DNA of 32,667 nucleotides from JANXZO01 sp964355115 (GTDB lineage Bacteria; Bacteroidota; Bacteroidia; Bacteroidales; FEN-979): positions 1-32,667 of the forward strand of contig CAYHCQ010000013.1 in the NCBI GenBank assembly GCA_964355115.1, read 5' to 3'. Under the pieces are notes generated by a model that saw nothing but the letters and a program-made list of their open reading frames with translations, had not been told where the DNA came from and ran no database searches. Made by a program: the position numbers and the translations under genes. Below, one piece after another: positions 16,456 through 25,194 of the stretch (positions are counted from its first letter, which is position 1; every line of letters starts with the position of its first letter).

Positions 16456-17328
16456 TTATTTTTTTAGTGCTTCAACCATCGCTTTGCCAATGTCGGCGGG
16501 AGAATCGAAGACCAACACCCCGCACTCTCTCAAAATCTCTTTCTTGGCTTCTGCTGTATCGGATTTTCCACCTACAATAGCTCCTGCATGTCCCATGGTT
16601 CGTCCTTTCGGAGCCGTGGCACCGGCAATGAAACTGACGACCGGCTTTGTGCCATGTTCCCTGATCCAATAGGCAGCATCGGTTTCCATATTTCCGCCAA
16701 TCTCACCGATCAAAATGATTCCTTCGGTTTCAGGATCGGCCATAAAAAGCTCAACGGCTTCCTTGATGGTGGTTCCCGGAATGGGATCGCCGCCTATACC
16801 AATCATGGTAGTCTGGCCCAGTCCGGCCTTGGTAATCTGGTCAACTGCTTCGTACGACAATGTCCCTGAGCGTGAGACAATTCCGATGGTTCCCTCTTTG
16901 TGAATAAATCCGGGCATGATGCCGATCTTGGTATTCGGAGGCGAAATAATGCCAGGACAATTGGGCCCGATCAGACGAACATTCTTGTATTTGAGGTACT
17001 CCTTGGCAGCGATCATATCCTTAACCGGGATGCCTTCGGTAATGCAGACAATGAGACTGATCCCGGCATCGGCTGCTTCGAGGATGGCATCAGCAGCCAT
17101 GGGAGGAGGAACAAAGATCACCGACACATTAGCGCCGGTTGCCTTTACTGCATCTGCGACTGTGTTAAAAACCGGACGGCCAAGGTGTTCCAAACCTCCC
17201 TTTCCGGGAGTCACCCCACCAACCACATTGGTTCCGTATTCAATCATTTGTCCTGCATGGAAGGAACCTTCACTTCCGGTTATTCCCTGTACGAGAACCC
17301 TTGAGTCTTTGTTTACCAGTATACTCAT
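16456..17328 (-). CDS. sucD: Succinate-CoA ligase (ADP-forming), alpha subunit
   Basis: 290 residues, normal length. The enzyme makes succinate and ATP (or GTP) from succinyl-CoA in the TCA cycle, working with SucC as a heteromer. Seen: the CoA-binding N-terminal motif VQGITGSEGSFHAGQMIEYGT, GPNCPGIISP, GIVSRSGTLSYEA, GIGGDPIPGTT, and MGHAGAIVGG, which carries the phosphorylated catalytic histidine at 247. The sucC partner is not adjacent: the neighbours are a lipoprotein gene and mnmE. This separation occurs in some Bacteroidota. Both flanks are heptamer arrays. The gene appears monocistronic, with a 5' leader of roughly 95 nt if the -7 box at 17431 is used. Confidence 0.96.
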   Translation of the reverse strand: MSILVNKDSRVLVQGITGSEGSFHAGQMIEYGTNVVGGVTPGKGGLEHLGRPVFNTVADAVKATGANVSVIFVPPPMAADAILEAADAGISLIVCITEGIPVKDMIAAKEYLKYKNVRLIGPNCPGIISPPNTKIGIMPGFIHKEGTIGIVSRSGTLSYEAVDQITKAGLGQTTMIGIGGDPIPGTTIKEAVELFMADPETEGIILIGEIGGNMETDAAYWIREHGTKPVVSFIAGATAPKGRTMGHAGAIVGGKSDTAEAKKEILRECGVLVFDSPADIGKAMVEALKK

Positions 17329-17383
17329 TGTTATTGGCTATATGTTTGATGGTTAACTACATTGCTGAAATTCGTTACGCGTG

Positions 17384-17432
17384 ACATCTTGCATCCTGCA
17401 TCTTTCATCTTGCATCCTGCTCCCAGCTTTCA
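17384..17432. repeat. Heptamer array C (gcatcct/gcatctt-type) upstream of sucD
   Basis: Seven-base units from 17384: acatctt, gcatcct, gcatctt, tcatctt, gcatcct, gctccca, gctttca. C is at position 2 in all seven, and the first five share CATC at positions 2-5. Within it a 15-bp word recurs exactly at 17385 and 17406, 21 bp (three units) apart. It lies in the 186-bp gap between the divergent sucD and mnmE genes, in the probable sucD leader. The word GCGTGAC just before it (17379-17385) also begins array B. Confidence 0.8.
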
Positions 17433-17438
17433 AAGTTA
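17431..17438 (-). promoter_or_regulatory. Possible -7 box for sucD
   Basis: Minus strand TAACTTTG fits TAnnTTTG but has no clear -33 partner. Use of it would place array C inside the sucD 5' untranslated leader. Confidence 0.3.
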
Positions 17439-17471
17439 GTGGGATTTCTAAAATCTGGAAATTTTATTTGA

Positions 17472-17479
17472 TAAATTTG
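17472..17479 (+). promoter_or_regulatory. Possible -7 box for mnmE
   Basis: TAAATTTG fits TAnnTTTG and ends 35 bp before the mnmE ATG. There is no clear TTTG at the -33 distance. It is divergent from the sucD box 33 bp away. Confidence 0.35.
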
Positions 17480-17514
17480 TCACCCGCCGGAGAGAAGGTT
17501 GTAAATTCGTTGTC

Positions 17515-18912
17515 ATGGGGAAGTTTGATACATCAGAAACAATCTGTGCTTTGTCTACCGCACCGGGTTCGGGGGCAATTGCCGTTATCCGGCTTTCGGG
17601 CACGAATACTTTTTCCGTGTGTTTCAGACTGTTCACACCCGCAAAACGTGGACTTGATATCCAGGCTGCTCCTTCGCACACAATCCATTTCGGCACCGTT
17701 GGTCACAACGGTGATATCCTCGACGAGGTGCTTCTAAGCTTGTTCAGGGCTCCTCACTCCTACACAGGTGAGGACGTGATCGAGATCTCCTGCCATGGGT
17801 CTGTCTATGTTCAACAGAAACTGCTGGAGTTGCTGGTGAACGAGGGTGTACGTCTTGCACGGCCGGGAGAATTCACGCTGCGTGCCTTTCTGAATGGCAA
17901 GTTCGATCTTTCACAGGCCGAGGCAGTTGCCGACCTTATCGCTGCCCATTCAGGCACCTCTCATATGCTCGCGCTAGGACAGATGCGTGGCGGCTTTTCG
18001 AAGAAAATCAAGGCCCTGCGCGATAAGCTCATCGGGTTTACCGCTTTGATTGAACTGGAGTTAGACTTCAGTGAGGAGCATGTCGAATTTGCCGATCGCA
18101 CCGCTCTGATTGCCCTTCTAACCGAAATTCACCAGGAACTCTCTCAGCTGGCCGGCTCTTTTACTCTCGGCAATGTCATTAAAAACGGCATTCCTGTTGC
18201 CATCATCGGCAAGCCCAACGTTGGCAAGTCCACCTTGCTCAATGCCATACTGAATGAGGAGAAAGCAATTGTATCAGAGATTCCGGGTACTACCCGCGAC
18301 GCCATCGAAGACACAATTGTTATCGGCGGATACAGCTTTCGTTTCATTGATACCGCAGGACTGCGCGCTGCTGAAGACAAGATAGAGACGATCGGCATTG
18401 AACGAACCTGGGAAAAGATCCAGGAGGCCTCCGTCATACTCTATGTTTTTGATGCAACACAGCAATCCTTTTCCGATGTAAAAGAGGCCATATCCGACAT
18501 CAGGGAGTTAAGCGATGATAAAACAAAAAGCCTTATTCTGGTTGGGAACAAGATGGACAAGCTGAAAAAGTTGCCGAAAGGGTTCAAGGAGTTCGTTGAA
18601 TTCGAGACTATTTTTGTTTCCGGGAAGCGCAAGGAAAACATCCATCTCCTGGCTGAAAACCTTTTAAAAACAGTTGCAAGCGCGAACATATCCGACCAGG
18701 CGCTGGTCTCCAACACCCGCCACTACGAAGCACTTCAGCACGCCCTTACTGCGGTAGATGCAATAATTGCCGGCCTGCAAAACAATATATTTTCCGATCT
18801 TCTCACCACAGATATCCGCATCGCGCTGCACCACTTGGGCGAAATAACAGGCGAAATAACAAACGAGGAGATACTGGGGACCATCTTTTCGAGGTTCTGC
18901 ATCGGAAAGTAA
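17515..18912 (+). CDS. mnmE: tRNA uridine-5-carboxymethylaminomethyl modification GTPase MnmE
   Basis: 465 residues, normal length. With MnmG it installs cmnm5 on U34 of tRNAs reading NNA/NNG codons. The N-terminal formyl-THF-binding domain begins TICALSTAPGSGAIAVIRLSG; the helical domain follows, with SQAEAVADLIAAHS. The inserted G domain has G1 GKPNVGKS (232-239), the G2 region PGTTRDAIED, G3 DTAGLR, and G4 NKMD. The protein ends in the diagnostic CIGK motif with catalytic Cys462. ATG 17515 gives the usual short N-terminus before the first strand. It stands alone on the + strand, divergent from sucD; the following metal-efflux operon has its own likely promoter. Confidence 0.97.
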   Translation: MGKFDTSETICALSTAPGSGAIAVIRLSGTNTFSVCFRLFTPAKRGLDIQAAPSHTIHFGTVGHNGDILDEVLLSLFRAPHSYTGEDVIEISCHGSVYVQQKLLELLVNEGVRLARPGEFTLRAFLNGKFDLSQAEAVADLIAAHSGTSHMLALGQMRGGFSKKIKALRDKLIGFTALIELELDFSEEHVEFADRTALIALLTEIHQELSQLAGSFTLGNVIKNGIPVAIIGKPNVGKSTLLNAILNEEKAIVSEIPGTTRDAIEDTIVIGGYSFRFIDTAGLRAAEDKIETIGIERTWEKIQEASVILYVFDATQQSFSDVKEAISDIRELSDDKTKSLILVGNKMDKLKKLPKGFKEFVEFETIFVSGKRKENIHLLAENLLKTVASANISDQALVSNTRHYEALQHALTAVDAIIAGLQNNIFSDLLTTDIRIALHHLGEITGEITNEEILGTIFSRFCIGK

Positions 18913-18936
18913 TATAAAAAAACATCCTGCATTAAT

Positions 18937-19386
18937 ATGTTGAGGCTGTTAATAATAAACAACCAAAAACTGTATATTTGCAGAAAATTGATCGGCTTGC
19001 CTGCGAGAAAAACAATATCAATCTTCCTTTTTTTCTGTTTCTCAATTCTCCTATGGCATGATTTGATTCCTCATCATCATGCAGTTGGATCCGATGTAGA
19101 ATTGACTGTTTTTCCCGAACATCATGACGATGACGACCATATTCATTTTTTTACCGGGCTACACACAACACATCCGGCTTCATCAGCATCTGAAATAATA
19201 CATTATCAATACCAGCAAGCCAGGCCCTGCGATCAAATCGCCTTAATTCCGGCTGTATTACCCGAAAAACCTGAGTTCAGCCCTCCAGAATTACTGAAGA
19301 AACCAATCAGGTCAAACCAGTCTGTCATTCCAATCATAGAGGGTATCGCCCTCTCTTCTGGTTTACGGGCGCCTCCTTTGGTATAA
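18937..19386 (+). CDS. Small His-rich exported protein leading efflux operon 1 (DUF6769-like?)
   Basis: 149 residues from ATG 18937. One hydrophobic segment (about residues 27-40, ISIFLFFCFSILLW) is followed at once by HDLIPHHH (H41, H46-48) and then EHHDDDDHIH (H62-H70), with two further His at 76 and 79. The remainder is polar, Pro-rich and without a recognisable domain. The layout suggests an anchored or exported periplasmic metal-binding protein. It resembles small LIPHHH-type proteins annotated DUF6769 near Bacteroidota metal pumps, but that name is from memory. A TATATTTG -7 box inside the first codons makes a start at TTG 18988 or 18997 plausible, which would also give a tidier signal peptide. 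It is 48 bp ahead of the adaptor gene. Confidence 0.7.
   Translation: MLRLLIINNQKLYICRKLIGLPARKTISIFLFFCFSILLWHDLIPHHHAVGSDVELTVFPEHHDDDDHIHFFTGLHTTHPASSASEIIHYQYQQARPCDQIALIPAVLPEKPEFSPPELLKKPIRSNQSVIPIIEGIALSSGLRAPPLV
18973..18980 (+). promoter_or_regulatory. Probable -7 box for efflux operon 1
   Basis: TATATTTG followed by CA is a textbook Bacteroidota -7 context. It lies inside the longest reading of the His-rich gene, so if real the protein starts downstream of 18937. No good -33 box was found. Confidence 0.4.
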
Positions 19387-19434
19387 GACCATCCATTTTC
19401 ATTTTTTATTTATTATTTACTTAAATTTTCCTAA

Positions 19435-20904
19435 ATGAAAAGATTCATTTTAATATGGGCCGTTATGGGCATTTACTCCTGTTCAAACCCAAAGACAGAG
19501 AGTCACAGCGAGGAGCTTCTGGCTGAATCCCATACCGTTTTCACCAATATTCATGAACTGTTTGTTGAATTTGACCCGTTGATCAAAGGCCAGTCTTCGA
19601 GATTTGGCAGCCATGTAACCGCACTCAGTAATTTTAAGCCTCTCACAAAGGGGCAATTGAAAGTCGTCCTTAAAAGCAACAAGCTGATAGAGAGTAATCC
19701 TGTCGGGGTTTCCGAAAATCCGGGGATTTACAGGGCAACTTTAACGCCGGAAGAAACAGGAAAGTTTGATCTTTTGTTCCTTTTTACCGACAATGCAACG
19801 GTTGATACCTTCCTGATTCAGGGAGTGGAGGTTTTTGCAGACCTGGAAAAAGCGGTGGCAGGCGCTAAACCTTTTGCCGGCGGTTCTATCGTTTTCCTTA
19901 AAGAACAAGCATGGAAATCAGATTTCGGCATAGAAAAGGTTGAGGAGCTGCCTTTTCATGGAGTAATCAGAACAGCAGGGAAAATTACACCTACTGCCTC
20001 TGGCAGTGCCATGGTGATTGCAAAAAATCCGGGTGTAATAACATTCAGCAGCAGGATCAATCCCGGAATCCGGGTTGAAAAAGGAACGATTGTGGCCATG
20101 ATCAGTGGACAGGGACTTTCGGAGGGGAATCCGGAAAGCCAGTTGCTAAATGCCAGAGAAAAGTATGAAAAAAGCAAGCAGGAGTACGACCGAAACGTGA
20201 CCCTGCTCAAAAGCAAACTGGTGTCGCGACCCGAATTCGAAGCCTCAGAGGCAGACTACCTCGTGGCAAAAAAAGAGTATGATATACTGAAACAAAATAT
20301 CAAGGGCGATGGATTTGAGATCACGGCACCGATTACCGGAAGCCTGACACGGCTGTTGGTGAACAATGGAGCGAAAGTGGAACCCGGAATGCCCATCGCT
20401 GAAATAATATCAAATTCATCGGTATTGCTGGAATCGATGGTATCGTCGTCCTATAATGGGATCATTCAAAAAATTTCTGACGGGATCATTGTGACTGCCT
20501 CCAATAATACTTACCAGATCAGCAAATGCAATGGCAAGCCTATCACCGGTAGTACAAGTACTCAGACTATGGGTCAAATACCTGTCAGGTTTGAAATCGA
20601 ATCCAATTCAGATCTCATACCAGGTACCATTGCCACGGTCTATTTCTGGTACGGCAACAATGAAAAAACAATCACGGTTCCAACTTCTGCCGTTGTTGAA
20701 GAACAGGGAAATTATTATGTTTTCATTGAGAAAACAGGGGAATCCTTTGAAAAAAGAGTTGTGAACATCTCCACATCCGACGGGTTAAGGGTTAGCATAT
20801 CAAGCGGACTCACTGTGGGTGAATGGGTTGTTGTGAAGGGAGCGATGCTGGTCAAACTTGCCTCAATGTCGGGCGCTATTCCCTCTCATGGTCATGTTCA
20901 TTGA
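19435..20904 (+). CDS. RND efflux periplasmic adaptor lipoprotein (CusB/CzcB-like), system 1
   Basis: 489 residues. Signal peptide MKRFILIWAVMGIYS with lipobox Cys16. Residues ~25-140 form the extra N-terminal beta domain typical of metal adaptors (VFTNIHELFVEFDPLIKGQ, then FGSHVTALSNF). The membrane-fusion core follows: a lipoyl-like half near 175-225, an alpha-helical hairpin rich in Lys/Glu (~230-280, REKYEKSKQEYDRNVTLL), a second lipoyl half (FEITAPITGSLTRLLV), and beta-barrel and proximal domains up to the HGHVH C-terminus. The adaptor couples the RND pump in the inner membrane to the TolC-like channel. It is second in the operon, 24 bp before the pump gene. The terminal HGHVH could bind metal. 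Confidence 0.9.
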   Translation: MKRFILIWAVMGIYSCSNPKTESHSEELLAESHTVFTNIHELFVEFDPLIKGQSSRFGSHVTALSNFKPLTKGQLKVVLKSNKLIESNPVGVSENPGIYRATLTPEETGKFDLLFLFTDNATVDTFLIQGVEVFADLEKAVAGAKPFAGGSIVFLKEQAWKSDFGIEKVEELPFHGVIRTAGKITPTASGSAMVIAKNPGVITFSSRINPGIRVEKGTIVAMISGQGLSEGNPESQLLNAREKYEKSKQEYDRNVTLLKSKLVSRPEFEASEADYLVAKKEYDILKQNIKGDGFEITAPITGSLTRLLVNNGAKVEPGMPIAEIISNSSVLLESMVSSSYNGIIQKISDGIIVTASNNTYQISKCNGKPITGSTSTQTMGQIPVRFEIESNSDLIPGTIATVYFWYGNNEKTITVPTSAVVEEQGNYYVFIEKTGESFEKRVVNISTSDGLRVSISSGLTVGEWVVVKGAMLVKLASMSGAIPSHGHVH

Positions 20905-20913
20905 TGCTAACTG

Positions 20914-20920
20914 AAAGGAG
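20914..20920 (+). promoter_or_regulatory. Shine-Dalgarno site of the system 1 RND pump
   Basis: AAAGGAG lies 8 bases before ATG 20929. Such a full SD core is uncommon in front of the other genes in this window, so it stands out and supports the chosen start. Confidence 0.6.
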
Positions 20921-20928
20921 ATCCTCAC

Positions 20929-23900
20929 ATGCTAAATAAAATAGTTCAATTTTCATTACAGAATCGTTTGCTGATGATCCTGGTTTTCACCGCCCTGATC
21001 GTGGCAGGCATCATTGTGTCCAATAAAATGGATATTGATGTTTTCCCAGACTTCACCGCACCAACAGTTGTTGTGATGACCGAAGCTCATGGAATGGCTT
21101 CCGAAGAGGTGGAAAAACTGGTCACCTTCCCCATCGAATCTGCCATGAACGGCTCGATTGGTGTACGACGTATCCGATCATCCTCATCTACTGGATTTTC
21201 GATCGTGTTTGTCGAATTTGACTGGGGTACCGACCTTTTTCGAGCGCGCCAGGTGGTTGGCGAAAAACTTGTCACCATCAAAGGCGTTTTACCTGAAGGA
21301 ACGGGCGAACCTACACTCGCGCCGCAGTCATCCATCATGGGTGAGATCATGTTCATCAGCCTTACCTCCGATTCTACCAGCCCAATGGCGCTCCGAAGCC
21401 TTGCCGACTGGAAGCTGCGACCAGCATTGCTAGGGTTGGGTGGTATCGCGCAGGTCACGGTAATTGGCGGTGAACTGAAGCAATACCAGGTAGAAGCGGA
21501 TCCTTACCTGATGTTTTTCTACGGTGTTACCCTGAATGAATTGTACAGCGCCTGCGACGACATCAATGCCAATGCCCCCGGTGGGATCATAAACCAATAC
21601 GGGAATGAGTATGTTATAACCGGAATCGGGAGGTCAGGAAATATTGAAGATCTGGGTACTACTGTCGTTAAATCGTCAGGTGATACCATTATCCGCATCA
21701 GGGATGTGGCCAAAATAAAAATCGCATCTGCTCCAAAACTTGGTGATGGATCGCTAAATGCAAGACCTGCAGTACTACTGTCGATTACCAAGCAACCTGA
21801 TATCAACACGGTAGATCTTACCCATCGCATTGATGTTACCATGGATCATATCCGTAAGGATCTTCCCGGCGATATCGCGGTCAACACGCAAATTTTCAGA
21901 CAGTCCGATTTTATTGAATCCTCGGTGAAAAATGTCCAGAATTCACTGATTGAAGGGGCTTTGTTCGTGGTGATCATCCTGATCATCTTTCTGTTGAATT
22001 TACGGACGACGATCATTTCGGTTCTCGCAATTCCAATCTCGCTGCTGATCACCGTGATCATCATCAGAATGATGGGTTATACCATCAACACCATGAGTCT
22101 GGGTGGTATGGCCATTGCCATCGGCGCCCTGGTGGATGATGCCATCATTTTCGTGGATATCGTGTTCAGGCGATTGAAGGAAAACAACAACCTCTTGTCT
22201 GAAAACCGGAAATCCTCCATGGAGGTTATCTACCAGTCATCAGGTGAAATCCGCAGTTCAATTGTCAACGCTACTGCAATCATCATCATCTCGTTCATCC
22301 CTTTGTTTTTCCTTGGCGGGATGGAAGGCAGGATGTTGAAGCCCCTGGGTATCTCATTTATAGTTGCCCTGGCTTCATCACTTCTTGTAGCCATCACACT
22401 TACACCGGTACTTTGCAGTTATTTGCTTACCAATCCAAAGATGCTCAATAAGCAGAAGGCCGAAAGCCGCACCGTCGCTTTTCTGAATAAATATTATCAG
22501 ATCTCGCTTCAGTGGGTGATGGGAAATACAAAAAAGGTATTGTGGATCACAGGCGCTCTGCTGATAGGAGCAGTATTACTTTATACAACCTTTGGGCGAA
22601 GTTTTCTTCCCGAATTCAATGAAGGGTCGCTCACACTTACTGTTGTTACCTTGCCTGGCATCTCTCTCGAGGAATCAAACAAGATCGGGAATCAGGTTGA
22701 GAATACCATGTTGTCGATTCCGGAAGTCAAGAGCACTTCACGGAAAACCGGCCGGAGTGAGCTGGATGAGCATGCCCAATCTGTTAATGGCGCTGAGATC
22801 GATTGCCCGTTTATCCTGGATAAACGAAGCAGGGATGAGTTCATGAAGGATGTCCGGAAAAAAATGTCGTCGATCGGTGGAGTCAATGTGATCGTGGGGC
22901 AGCCGCTGGGTCATCGCATCGATCACATGCTTTCCGGGACGAGGGCCAATATCGCCATCAAAATATTCGGGCCGGACAATGCAACGCTGCTTGACCTTGG
23001 TAATGCTGTGGCTGCTGCCATCAAGGATATTCCCGGGGTAGTTGATGTTTCGCCGGAGCAGATGACGGCCGTGCCGCAGGTCCAGATCATTCCGCGAAGA
23101 GAGGTGATGAGCCGTGTTGGTGTGACCATGAAAGATTTTCATGATGCCGTGGATATTGCGATTGCGGGCAAAAAGATCGGAGAGATTTACGAAAAGGTAG
23201 GAAAATTCGACCTCGTATTAAGGTATCCTGCCAACGTGCGCGACCAGATTGAAAAGCTGGGAGAAATCATGGTTGATAACCAACAGGGTAAGAAGATCCC
23301 GCTCGGTGAGATCAGTGAGATCCGGTCAACTACCACCCCCAACACCATCAGCCGGGAAAGTCTCATGCGCAAAACAGTCGTTTCGGTAAATATCGCCGAA
23401 CGCGATCTGGAATCGTCTGTTTCGGATATTAAAAGGATGATCAGCGAGAAAGTAGTATCACCTCCGGGCTATACGATCGCCTATTCCGGAAAGTTTGAAA
23501 GCGCCACAGCCGCTTCTAAAATAATCCTCCTGGCCTCAATCCTATCGGTTATCCTGATCTTTTTACTCCTGAACCAGGAGTTTAAGAACACAAAGCTGTC
23601 GCTGACTATTCTGCTCAACCTGCCCCTTGCGCTAATAGGCGGGATTGCCGCTGTTTACCTTAATGGAAGCATCCTCAATATTCCATCCCTGATCGGATTT
23701 ATCACCCTGATCGGTATCGCAACGCGTAACGGTATATTGCTGGTTTCCAATTACGAGCGGCTTAAAGAGAAAGGACTGGCGTTAAAGGACCGCGTTATGC
23801 AAGGTTCAGTTCAGCGGCTGAGCCCGATCATGATGACAGCCCTCACCGCCGGTCTTGCGCTCATTCCCATGGCATTGGCTTTCAACGCCCAGGGAAACGA

Positions 23901-24018
23901 AATTCAAAGTCCGATGGCCAAGGTTATCCTGGGTGGACTCTTTTCATCCACGCTGCTGAATCTGTTTATCATTCCTATTGTTTACACTTTAATTAACAGG
24001 AGAGAACCCCATGCGTAA
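20929..24018 (+). CDS. RND efflux pump, heavy-metal (CusA/CzcA-like) family, system 1
   Basis: 1029 residues, normal length for an RND pump with 12 TM helices. It begins MLNKIVQFSLQNRLLMILVF (TM1), then the DIDVFPDFTAPTVVVMTEAHGMASEEVEKLVTFPIE entry into the porter domain typical of the HME branch. TM4 reads GGMAIAIGALVDDAIIFVD, placing proton-relay acids at D403, D404 and D410. This is nearer to the CusA-like AIAIGAMVD pattern than to the CzcA DFG-x3-DGA pattern. The PEFNEGSLTLTVVTLPG segment begins the second half. Export of monovalent or divalent metal ions is likely; a broader substrate range cannot be excluded. It overlaps the channel gene by 8 bp. Confidence 0.92.
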   Translation: MLNKIVQFSLQNRLLMILVFTALIVAGIIVSNKMDIDVFPDFTAPTVVVMTEAHGMASEEVEKLVTFPIESAMNGSIGVRRIRSSSSTGFSIVFVEFDWGTDLFRARQVVGEKLVTIKGVLPEGTGEPTLAPQSSIMGEIMFISLTSDSTSPMALRSLADWKLRPALLGLGGIAQVTVIGGELKQYQVEADPYLMFFYGVTLNELYSACDDINANAPGGIINQYGNEYVITGIGRSGNIEDLGTTVVKSSGDTIIRIRDVAKIKIASAPKLGDGSLNARPAVLLSITKQPDINTVDLTHRIDVTMDHIRKDLPGDIAVNTQIFRQSDFIESSVKNVQNSLIEGALFVVIILIIFLLNLRTTIISVLAIPISLLITVIIIRMMGYTINTMSLGGMAIAIGALVDDAIIFVDIVFRRLKENNNLLSENRKSSMEVIYQSSGEIRSSIVNATAIIIISFIPLFFLGGMEGRMLKPLGISFIVALASSLLVAITLTPVLCSYLLTNPKMLNKQKAESRTVAFLNKYYQISLQWVMGNTKKVLWITGALLIGAVLLYTTFGRSFLPEFNEGSLTLTVVTLPGISLEESNKIGNQVENTMLSIPEVKSTSRKTGRSELDEHAQSVNGAEIDCPFILDKRSRDEFMKDVRKKMSSIGGVNVIVGQPLGHRIDHMLSGTRANIAIKIFGPDNATLLDLGNAVAAAIKDIPGVVDVSPEQMTAVPQVQIIPRREVMSRVGVTMKDFHDAVDIAIAGKKIGEIYEKVGKFDLVLRYPANVRDQIEKLGEIMVDNQQGKKIPLGEISEIRSTTTPNTISRESLMRKTVVSVNIAERDLESSVSDIKRMISEKVVSPPGYTIAYSGKFESATAASKIILLASILSVILIFLLLNQEFKNTKLSLTILLNLPLALIGGIAAVYLNGSILNIPSLIGFITLIGIATRNGILLVSNYERLKEKGLALKDRVMQGSVQRLSPIMMTALTAGLALIPMALAFNAQGNEIQSPMAKVILGGLFSSTLLNLFIIPIVYTLINRREPHA
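23998..24004 (+). promoter_or_regulatory. Shine-Dalgarno site of the system 1 channel gene
   Basis: AGGAGAG lies 6 bases before ATG 24011, inside the last codons of the pump gene. It supports coupled but efficient re-initiation. Confidence 0.5.
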
Positions 24019-25189
24019 TGGAATAATCTTAACCGCAATTATGATCCTGTCGGGGTATGTGTTTTCACAAACCAACATGGATGCAGTACTTGAGAGCATT
24101 GCACAAAACAACAGGGCAATAAAAACATCTCAGGGACAGGCAGAAGCAAATAACATCCGTCAAAAGACCGGGATATTTCTTCCTAACCCGACAATCGAAT
24201 ATAACTACATGACCGGCAACCCTTCGCAACTTGGCAATAAAACCGATTTCGGAGTTACGCAGTCGTTCGATTTTCCATCGGTATATATACTGCAGCATAA
24301 AATAGCAGGTCTGCATGGGAATACGAACCAGTTCATGATGTTGAGCAAACGTCAGGAGATCCTTCGGCAAGCTGCCGAACTTTACACGGAACTTGTTTTT
24401 GTAAACAAGTATACGGAGTTATTGAAGCGTTTGCAAAGCACAACCAGCCAGTTTGTTACCGGGCTTCAAACAAAGTTCGACCTGGGGGCTATTGATGCAT
24501 TGGAATATTCGCAGAAGAAATGGCTGCAATCTGTTCTGTTTGTAAAAATCAGGCAGAATGAGCTGCGGAAGCAAACGCTGACCATGCAGCTGACAGGCAT
24601 GAACGGAGGTATTCCGGTTTCTGTTAATGATACTGCTTATCCCATCCTGGAAACCTTACCCGTTCTGGATACGTTGATAAACAGGATACTTATACAAAAT
24701 CCGGATCTGAACTTCATCAAGGGACAGCAGTTTATCCGCGAAAAGGAGGTGAAGCTGGCAAAAAGCAAGTGGCTGCCAAAGTTTGAAGCCGGGTATTATT
24801 CTGAGAGTACCTTATATCAGGAATTGAAAGGACTTCACCTGGGGATGTCGATCCCTTTGTGGGAGAATGCCAATACCGTGAAACAGACCCGAAGCGAGGA
24901 GCGGTTGGTCGGTTTGCAATGGGAAGAGTACCGGAATGGTTTATATTATGAGATATCGAGCCTTTATGAACAGTGCAGGATGTCGCAAGCTTCACTGGAG
25001 GAAATCCGGACAGGAATCGTTGCCACCGACTTTAACATGTATCTGGATATCCTCTTGAAAGAAGGTAAAATTGAAACTTCCCGGTTCTTCTATGACTTGT
25101 CGGGTTGGCTTGCAATCAGCGAGATGTACCTGACTGGTGAGCTGAATATGAACCAGGCTTATATCAGATTGAAATCGTACAGCTTTTAG
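24011..25189 (+). CDS. TolC-like outer membrane efflux channel (CusC/CzcC-like), system 1
   Basis: 392 residues. The N-terminus MRNGIILTAIMILSGYVFSQ is a cleavable signal peptide. The mature part has the two repeated helical-hairpin/strand units of outer membrane efflux proteins: MDAVLESIAQNNRAIKTSQGQAEANNIRQKTG with LPNPTIEYNYMTGNPSQLG, and later PDLNFIKGQQFIREKEVKLAKSKWLPKFEAGYY with LGMSIPLWENANTVKQ. The FDLGAIDALEYSQKKW segment is the usual hairpin landmark. It is shorter than E. coli TolC or CusC but typical for Bacteroidota metal channels. Its stop codon is 5 bp from the stop of the opposing adaptor gene. Confidence 0.9.
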   Translation: MRNGIILTAIMILSGYVFSQTNMDAVLESIAQNNRAIKTSQGQAEANNIRQKTGIFLPNPTIEYNYMTGNPSQLGNKTDFGVTQSFDFPSVYILQHKIAGLHGNTNQFMMLSKRQEILRQAAELYTELVFVNKYTELLKRLQSTTSQFVTGLQTKFDLGAIDALEYSQKKWLQSVLFVKIRQNELRKQTLTMQLTGMNGGIPVSVNDTAYPILETLPVLDTLINRILIQNPDLNFIKGQQFIREKEVKLAKSKWLPKFEAGYYSESTLYQELKGLHLGMSIPLWENANTVKQTRSEERLVGLQWEEYRNGLYYEISSLYEQCRMSQASLEEIRTGIVATDFNMYLDILLKEGKIETSRFFYDLSGWLAISEMYLTGELNMNQAYIRLKSYSF

Positions 25190-25194
25190 TTTCA

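Noticed and set aside
16448..16466. T-rich tract as a rho-independent terminator for the beta-helix lipoprotein gene
   Set aside because: No GC-rich stem precedes it; the upstream sequence is the 7-bp repeat array, which cannot form a stable hairpin by eye.
12857..17432. Heptamer arrays as a CRISPR array
   Set aside because: The units are contiguous 7-mers with no spacers, different words at each site, and there are no cas genes.
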